Origin: Thalassia testudinum
Taxonomy: Eukaryota; Streptophyta; Magnoliopsida; Alismatales; Hydrocharitaceae
Length of the DNA stretch: 64,000 nucleotides
Assembly (NCBI GenBank): GCA_037157565.1
Contig: JAZHRO010000013.1
Span: 73,091,501-73,155,500 of the forward strand
Direction: 5' to 3'
The position numbers were made by a program, and so were the translations under genes. Every line of letters begins with the position of its first letter. Within the stretch, counting starts at the first letter, position 1. Shown piece by piece: positions 57,164-64,000 of this stretch. The notes under the pieces are model-generated. The model saw only the letters and a list, made by a program, of their open reading frames with translations. It did no database searches and was not told the DNA's origin.

Positions 57164-60100
57164 GTACAGAAATCTACTATTCATGCTTGCAAACTTTGTA
57201 AGAGTGATATGTAAACTGCTTCTTTATCTTTTGGGATATTCTCTCGCTCTCTAAAAAGTAAAACACAGCTGCTGGAGCCTGGAGGTCATCGAATTTGTTG
57301 AAGAAATAGTCCTAATGATAGAATCAGATATTCAAGAATCAGATACAATGAAGAATCTACTATTTTCATTGAATATAGAATAAAATCATGGATTCTTTTT
57401 TGATTATTGATTTGAATCCTTGATCATATTAGGAATTGGAAGATTCTCGAATTGGAATCCAATTAGCATGTACGACTAGTACTACCATCTTTTTGGAAAC
57501 CAAAATGAAAGTGTATTGAATCTTTCTTTCTTGGGAACATATCCAGAAATGGATAGATTATCCAAAATTCTAACCATCCACTTCATTCGTTTATCACAAA
57601 AATGAAATCGTTTGGGATATTTTACTATCTAGTTTAATAGTGTACCTTCTTTTATTCTCAGAATTATGCACTGTCCACCAACACCAGAAAAGAGCTGTCT
57701 TCTGTCATTCTATTTGTTGGTGAAATGGTTAGTAAGGCAGATCAGTAGGAATGTCATCATTTGGTAGGGGATATTCTAGAACAGCAATTCCTAGAACAGG
57801 AAGGTAGAAGTCTCCACATTATCTGAACAAGAGCATCTGCAGTGGATTCTTCTATTCTAGCATGAATAGTTGCTCCTTCTGTCAGAGGAGAAAGCTTAGA
57901 GCATCTCTAGCTAAGTGTGCATTCTTTTCTCCTATGATCCTATCTACCTTTGCTGTTCAACTGGTATGTTGGAAATGAAATTCTGTGTTCAAAGAACAAT
58001 GGGATTCTCTTAGTGCCAACTTGGAGATTCAAACATCTATAACTAAGTATTGGAGCAAATATTGGTGAATAGAAAGATCTGTAGATTAGTTAGTTGGCAC
58101 AATAGGATAAATATTGGCCTCTTATTTGCCTTAGTTTGGGTTCCTTTTGTTCCTTTCATCATTCACTCCTGAACCTGCAAGAATTCCAAAGCTGTACTTC
58201 ATACCTCACCGAGCAATTCTGCTGTGGTTCATTTGTTTGATCAAAAGAACCTTCTTTAGTTGCCAAATTCATCAAGGGCAAGACTTGTACAAACTGAAGT
58301 TCGTCTTTTGCTTGGAAGAGGCATTCAAGCAAGTCTTCTATTCCCTCAGCAGATCCCTAAGTTGTGTTAGGCTCTGACTCCGTTGATGAGACTCTTAATT
58401 GAACCTATAGGGTAGTTTCTTATGGCAATATAGAGTAAAAAGGTTGAGCAGAATGCAATGCAACTGGTTTGGAATATGGAAAAGAGGAGACAATCTTAGA
58501 TGTGATCTTAACTGTCTAAATAAAGCATCGACTAGGTCCCCGTGAAGTTGCATTAAGAGCTATTGTTCATAGTCTAAGAATTGCTCCATGGGTTTCATTG
58601 GAAATGTATGATGCTTCTGACTTTTGATGGCCTCTTTGTGACCATGAAGTTAGGAGAGTACTGAAGGGCATTGCACCTCATCATGTTCTGCCTCAAGAAC
58701 AAGCAGGTCTAACTATAACTTCTTGATGGGAACAAGCAGGTCTAACTATGACTTTGTGATGGGACTTAGTGTCACATTCTGGGTGACAAACTCCGAATTT
58801 CATGGTGTTTACTCAAAAAGTGTACTAGTAACCTGCATTATGGTTCCTGTACAACACTATCGTTAAACCTAGATATGAGACCATTAAACACATTCTTGTA
58901 CAAATTTAAGATGATAGAGTCAAGAGAAGTATCTAGAGTACATATTTCCAGAAAAAAAAGAAATTTCTTTCATTCAAAAAGATGTTCGTTGTTTACAAGA
59001 ACTTACCACAAAAACCCCTACAACGTTGCATCAAAAGATCATTTGTAATTTGTATTATAATCAGGGGATTCGCACAAAGTTGAACATTCCCCTAAATCAA
59101 AAAGTTAGCACAGCTATACTACATCCTATTTACTTGTCCATCTAGTTCCGTACATAATTTGTTGTTGTGACTAAGAAGTGCACTTTCTCCTCTGAAGCCA
59201 TTGGTGGGTCATACTCTGCATGAACCCTCAAGGCAGGCACGTGAGGTACCAAGACTTTGTCTTGTGTTGTGGAGCACAGAGCCACATTCATGCATTTGGA
59301 GGTGGAAATTTGTCTTGGTATCGAATTATAACAAAGTAGTATGAGCCAAGTGGTCTAATAGGAGTCTAGCATTTTCAATAAGGAGAAAGACTCAAGAATT
59401 AAATATAGAAGGGTTTTTCCAAAACATAAATATACAAGACCTGATTAAGAAAGAAACTGTGACATGAGAAGCATTTTGGGGTTTTTGTGTTGGATGTTTT
59501 TTTCTTTATATCCTCTCTTTGCCCCTATGATTAATTTATTAGGGTTTCAATCTCCAGAATCATATCTTTGTTATTGTGAAGAAGTTCCATCATGGCTTCC
59601 TAAGGTAGTAATCCTCACGAGCAAGCCTGCCTATGGCCAGTGTGGATCTCACTCTCTGTGAGCTACTCTGGTTCGTCATCCCATGACAAATAGTAATAGT
59701 GTTCGATGCTAGACGTGCTTCGAGGACTCATGAAATCATTTTTTGGTGCGGATCTTGTGCCATCATTGCTCTAAAGTTATTTTGTAGTATTGAAGCTAGC
59801 CTTTTTGTGTGTTTCCGCAGTCGCTATTGTTTCGTTGGATTCTTCAGATCCAACTGAATATGTGTAAAAAGCAGAGAGTTGCTCCCTCTTCCTATTGAAA
59901 ATTTTCTTGTATTATAAGTTGAATAGAGTCAAACAACTCGATCACAATTTGAACATGAATCAAGAGTTTGGGTTCTCTTTGGATCAAGGGATTCCCTTGA
60001 TAACAAGTTCCAATGATGGGTAAGTACATCACTTGATTCAAAATGATTGGTGGTTAGTACATGGGATATTGTCATGCCCTGGAAAGGTCATTGAGTGAAG

Positions 60101-60196
60101 CCTTAGAAGTGAAACTAAGTTTGTAGGCTTGGTTCTCCTACTAGGTTTTTCTAATAAGCATAAAATAATTACACAGTTGACATCAACTTCACAATT
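57164..60196. other. Possible long intron; no exon recognised
   Basis: No frame with the J-domain HPD motif or the Sec63/Brl domain is visible. One coding-like run of about 31 codons lies at 58535-58627 (includes REVALRAIVHSLRIAPW), stopped by TGA; I do not recognise it. GAACAAGCAGGTCTAACTAT occurs twice (about 58698 and 58732). It may hold decayed gene or element pieces. Confidence 0.35.
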
Positions 60197-60201
60197 ACTT
60201 A

Positions 60202-60336
60202 TGTTGGAGTAAAGAAATTGCATTACCTTCAAATGAAAACCTTAGCCTTCTTTTTATATAAAAGAGAACTGGAGTAATTACATAAGTATTCCTTCAAGAT
60301 AAATAAAATATCAAACATTCTCTTACAACTCAACAC
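60202..60336 (-). repeat. 3' LTR of the copia element
   Basis: 135 bp, TGTTGAGTTGTAAGAG...TCCAACA on the minus strand. TATATAAAAAG near the middle is its TATA box. A purine-rich tract (CTTGAGGAGAAG) precedes it. Confidence 0.85.
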
Positions 60337-60342
60337 TTCTCC

Positions 60343-63300
60343 TCAAGTTGGGGCATATATGTCAATGAACCCCAACTTGTTGCTTAAACAATCATGGCGT
60401 TTCTTCTTGAGTAGCTTGGTAAGAATGTTAGCAACCTGTAACTCAGTAGATATATAAAGAGTACTTATCTTACCTTTTAGGACCGTATCCCGTATAAAAT
60501 GGCAATCAACCTCAATATCCTTTGTCCTTTCATGAAAGATAGGATTGGAGGTAATATATGTGGCCAACTTATTATTATAGTAGAGTGGAACTAGGGCATC
60601 AACTGGCACCCCTAGATCTCGCAAGAAACCAACCATCCACATGATCTTACATGCGACCTATGCCATGGACCTGTACTCTACTTTTGCACTGGAGTAGGCA
60701 ACCACACTCTATTTCTTGCTCTTCCACGAGGCTAGATTTCCTCCCAAATAGATAGCAAAGCCTGACGTAGACCTCTTGTCCCCTACTAATCCTACATAGT
60801 CTGTATCAGAGTAAGCCATAAGATCTAAAGTGCTACTCACACTATAGTACAGATCTCGCCTTGGGGTGCCCTTCAAGTATCTCAAGATGAGACACACATC
60901 ATGCCAAGGGCTATTTCGGGGACTTTACGTGAACTGACTGGCGCAACTGCCTGCAGAGCTAATGTTTGGTCGTGTAATAGTTGATATAACAAACAACCAA
61001 CAATACTACGGTACCTGGTAATATCCTTAAACAAGGGATCTACTTCACCTGAGCTATGACAAGCAGGTGCCTCTACTGGTATCCTTGATGGTTTGGACCC
61101 AAGAAGTTCAGCTTCTTCTAGGGTTTGTAAAGTATACTGTCTTTAAGATATAGATAAACCATCCTTCTGACGAATAGGCTCTATCCCCAGAAAGTAGCGA
61201 AGATCACTTAAATTTTTGGTGGCAAAAGTAGACTAGAGAAAGGCTTTCGTCTCTGCTATCCCCTCAGTATCATCACCTGTTAAGATCATATCATCAACAT
61301 AGACTACCAAAATAACCAGTCTCCATATCTCACCATGCTCAGTTCGTCTGATGAATATAGAATGGTCAGTAGTAGACCTCTGAAATCCCAGCTTCTTGAT
61401 CTCTAGATTGAGCCTCTCAAACCAGACTTGTGGGCTTTGTTTCGGACCATAAATGGCCTTCCGTAAGAGACAAACCAGCTCCCCCTGACTATCATAACTT
61501 GGTGGCTATCTCATATACACCTCCTCAACTAGATCACCATATAAAAAAGCATTCTTTATATTAAGTTGATGCAAGGGCCATTGTCTAAACACTGCAAGAG
61601 ACAAGATAATCCTGATGTAGGTAATGCGTGCAACAGGTGAAAAGGTCTCAAGGTAATCTACCCCATATGTCTGGGTGAATTCCTTGGCAACAAATCTGGT
61701 TTTATATCTCTCCATTGTCCTGTTAGATCTGTACTTGATGGTATACACCCATCTGCAACCAACAACAATGGCACCTTCTAGTTATGGAACAAGATCCCAT
61801 GTTTTCCTAGTCTAGAGAGCATGCATCTCTTCATCTATAGTTGCCTTCCACTTCGGATCATGGAGGGTTTGCACAAAATCTCTAGGAATTACTGCAGTGG
61901 TAGTAGCAAACGCAAATTGTCTATCCTCCTCTTGGAGATGAGAAACTGTAGTGTAGCGGGAAATATGGAGCGTGGTGTCAGATCTCCTCTGCACAATTTC
62001 CTCCCTATCTAACTCATACCTGTCTGAAGGAATAACAAGCTGAGCTGGCACCTCACAAGAAAAATCCTGTAACTGAGGTTTACTGTGATATACCTGTGTC
62101 TCCTGTATAGCAACCTTTATGGAAGATCCTTCTTCTGAGAAGTAGGGAATCTTCTCAAAGAAGGTCACATCAGTAGTAACAAGATACCTCCTGCGAATTG
62201 AATCATAACACCTGTAGCCTTTCTAGGTCCTGGAGTAACCAAGAAAGACACTTTGTGGCACAGGGGGGGCAAATTTATCCTGAATACCATAGTTCGGAAC
62301 AAAGCGTACACACCCAAAAACTCGTAGTGGCACAGGAAAAGTCTTTCTATAATCAGGATGTATAATTTGGTAAGGGATCTGACCCTGAAGCATAGAAGAT
62401 GGTTGCCGGTTAATCAAATATGCTGCTGAGAGTATGGCATCACTCCAAAATTACCTAGGAATCTTCATATGAGACATCAATGTCCTGGCAACATCAAATA
62501 AATGTCGCAACTTATGCTCTGTAACCCCACTTTGCTGGGAAGTATGAGCATAAGATGTCTGGTGAATGATGCCTACCGGAAAGCCTCCTGCAAATTACTA
62601 TGCATAAATTCTAACGGATTATCACTGCGAAAGACCTGAACAGTAGTACCGTACTGTGTCTGCACCTCAGGCAAAAAATGTTGAACAATAGTGGGAATCT
62701 CAATGCAAGCTTTCATAAAAAACACCTATGTAAGTTTACTGCTGTCATCAACCATAGCTGTAAAATACCTGTGTCCACTAGTAGAGACAACTCTAGTTGG
62801 TCCCCAAACATCACAATGAACCGGGGAAAAGGGGACTGAACTAACACCAGCATCTCTTCTGGGGTAGCTACTCCTGTGATGCTTCCTCAGTTGGCAGTCT
62901 TCACAATCTAGAGCCAAGGAATCTGGTAACTCTGGATATATTTGGCATATCTTCTTTGTGGAAGGATGCCTAAGTCTACGGTGCTAAAGCAAAGGATCAC
63001 GGGAGATAGAAACAATCCTAGCAAACAACCGGGTCGTGTCTAAATAATACATGCCACCTCTCTCTATGCCACTGCCAATTATTTCCCCCGTGTTTTGATC
63101 TTGGAAGTAACGGTATTTCTCATAAAAAATTACACGGCATCCAAGATCTCTGTAAATCTTACTCACCGAAAAAAGATCCATAGGAAATTCAAGAGCGTAA
63201 TATACCTCCCCTATTTTCATCTTGGGTGTGGCATCTACGGATCCTACTGCTGTAACAGGAGAGGTCTTTCCATTAGCCACCTGCACTTCACAGAGTCCTT

Positions 63301-63400
63301 GCGAGATCACAGAGTCCTTCAGATGACCTTAGTCTCCAGTGAGATGGATTGAGGCTCCAGAATCTATCACCCACACATTGTTGCATCTCCTTTTCTTTTT
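60343..63400 (-). pseudogene. Decayed copia Pol (PR, IN, RT, RNase H)
   Basis: In minus-strand order: protease VWVIDSGASIHLTGD (about 63384-63340); GAG-pre-integrase 62984-63310 (FSVSKIYRDLGC, MYYLDTTRLF); integrase 62223-62917 (HCDVWGPTRV, MVDDSS; later VFGCVRFVP and VFLGYS); RT from about 61748 ([36 protein letters not shown]) with an intact YVDD at 61290-61301; RNase H about 60900-60343 (RYLKGTP, DYVGLVGDKRSTSG, VANILTKLL). Stops and frameshifts split it into many pieces, so no polyprotein can be made. Confidence 0.9.
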
Positions 63401-63812
63401 CTCAACCTCTTGAATTGCACCACGAGTCCAGTAAACTTTGAAGTAGATTTTCTTTAATTAACTTTCTTAAACATAGGTGCGAGAAGACTCACTGCCATCA
63501 AGATTAGGCGTGAGAGAAGGCTTATCATGCATGAGGGAACACGTGCACAATGGGTGAGATGGCTACCAACAGCAATAGCCCCTACTGTCGACGACCACCA
63601 CCCCCAATTGGCGGCGATCTGGCCAGTGGCGACGCTGCCAGTGAGAAATAGACCAGGCGGTGGTGACGCTACTGGTGGTCCCGTCAGGCCGTTTGCCTGT
63701 GGTGATGGGGGCAACATCTTCATGGTCTTCCATTGGATCACCTCCATGTTGGTGATTTGATCATGTTGTGGATTTTTCGGTGGGATATTAGAACATCGGT
63801 TGAAGGATTGTA

Positions 63813-63824
63813 GCTCTAATACCA
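63813..63824 (-). promoter_or_regulatory. Primer binding site of the copia element
   Basis: On the minus strand TGGTATTAGAGC abuts the 5' LTR; it differs by one base from the initiator tRNA-Met complement TGGTATCAGAGC. Confidence 0.85.
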
Positions 63825-63958
63825 TCTTAGATTAAAGAAATTGCATTACCTTTAAATAAAAATCCTAGTTCTCTTTTTATATAAAAGAGATCTGGGCTAA
63901 TTACATAAGTATCTCTTAAATAAAAATAAAATATCAAACATCCCCTTACAACTCAACA
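63825..63958 (-). repeat. 5' LTR of the copia element
   Basis: 134 bp, starts TGTTGAGTTGTAAGGGG on the minus strand. Its inner end is decayed (AATCTAAGA instead of CTCCAACA). Confidence 0.85.
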
Positions 63959-64000
63959 ACTTATATAACTATAACTTGTCACGCACATGCCACATAACAT

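Larger units (their letters stand above)
60202..63958 (-). mobile_element. Ty1/copia element with 134-135 bp LTRs, 3757 bp
   Basis: Exact target duplication ACTTA (60197-60201, 63959-63963). The minus-strand element has its 5' LTR at 63825-63958, primer site 63813-63824, Pol remnants 60343-63400 and 3' LTR 60202-60336. The two LTRs differ at roughly one base in seven by eye, so it is old. Gag is almost absent: the leader (about 63450-63810) leads within a few hundred bases to the protease. The lineage is not assigned. Confidence 0.9.

Noticed and set aside
1..64000. tRNA, rRNA or miRNA genes
   Set aside because: No intact tRNA cloverleaf, rRNA segment or convincing miRNA precursor was seen by eye; tRNA-like boxes belong to SINEs. 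A tRNAscan or Infernal run would settle it.

Overview
The window is nuclear DNA from a flowering plant and consists mostly of transposable elements. The plant assignment rests on a chromodomain Ty3/gypsy element primed by initiator tRNA-Met, plant Ty1/copia and L1-type LINE remnants, Tourist-like and hAT-like miniature elements, a tRNA-like SINE family, and the first two coding exons of a plant ERDJ2/Sec63-type gene. I cannot name the species. The only host gene I can recognise is that partial one at about 56.8-57.2 kb.

Layout. 1-2.34 kb is an old LTR related to the gypsy family below and cut by the window edge. 2.3-12.3 kb is AT-rich, with a decayed LINE fragment, two SINE copies and a dispersed repeat (9.6-12.0 kb) that carries a 995 bp MULE-like element with a GC-rich insert. 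12.3-30.7 kb is a four-layer nest of one LTR family. A reverse-strand solo LTR (A) was entered by a complete 10.4 kb plus-strand gypsy element (E, 13153-23557) and by a second reverse-strand solo LTR (B). B was in turn entered by a third (C). Five-base target duplications (TSDs), one exact for E and C and one-mismatch for A and B, give the order. 31.8-33.5 kb is an apparent solo LTR of a different, copia-like family. 33.9-34.2 kb is a Tourist-like MITE, followed by a GC-rich patch. 36.1-37.3 kb is a second copy of the 9.6 kb repeat without the MULE. 37.3-43.9 kb holds a truncated copia and two tandem 5'-truncated LINEs on the minus strand. 44.1-45.6 kb is a decayed hAT-like element. 47.9-52.0 kb is a long LINE with a 15 bp TSD. 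52.3-53.4 kb is an hAT-like non-autonomous element, and 53.9-54.2 kb is a MITE containing a SINE. 55.6-56.6 kb is a short plus-strand LINE about 190 bp upstream of the ERDJ2-type start codon. 60.2-64.0 kb is a decayed copia element with 134-135 bp LTRs.

Activity. Only element E looks potentially active: I found one base difference between its two 2688 bp LTRs, and its 1587-codon Gag-Pol frame is open with its catalytic motifs in place. The other element-encoded frames I examined carry stops, frame breaks or altered catalytic residues. The most unusual signals are the clustering of all three self-insertions within about 220 bp of the LTR, dense arrays of the palindrome AGACGTCT in these LTRs (and in the unrelated LTR at 32 kb), an LTR hairpin that persists across copies, and a shared 3' stem-loop in three LINEs. 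All comparisons were made by eye; no alignment or database search was run.
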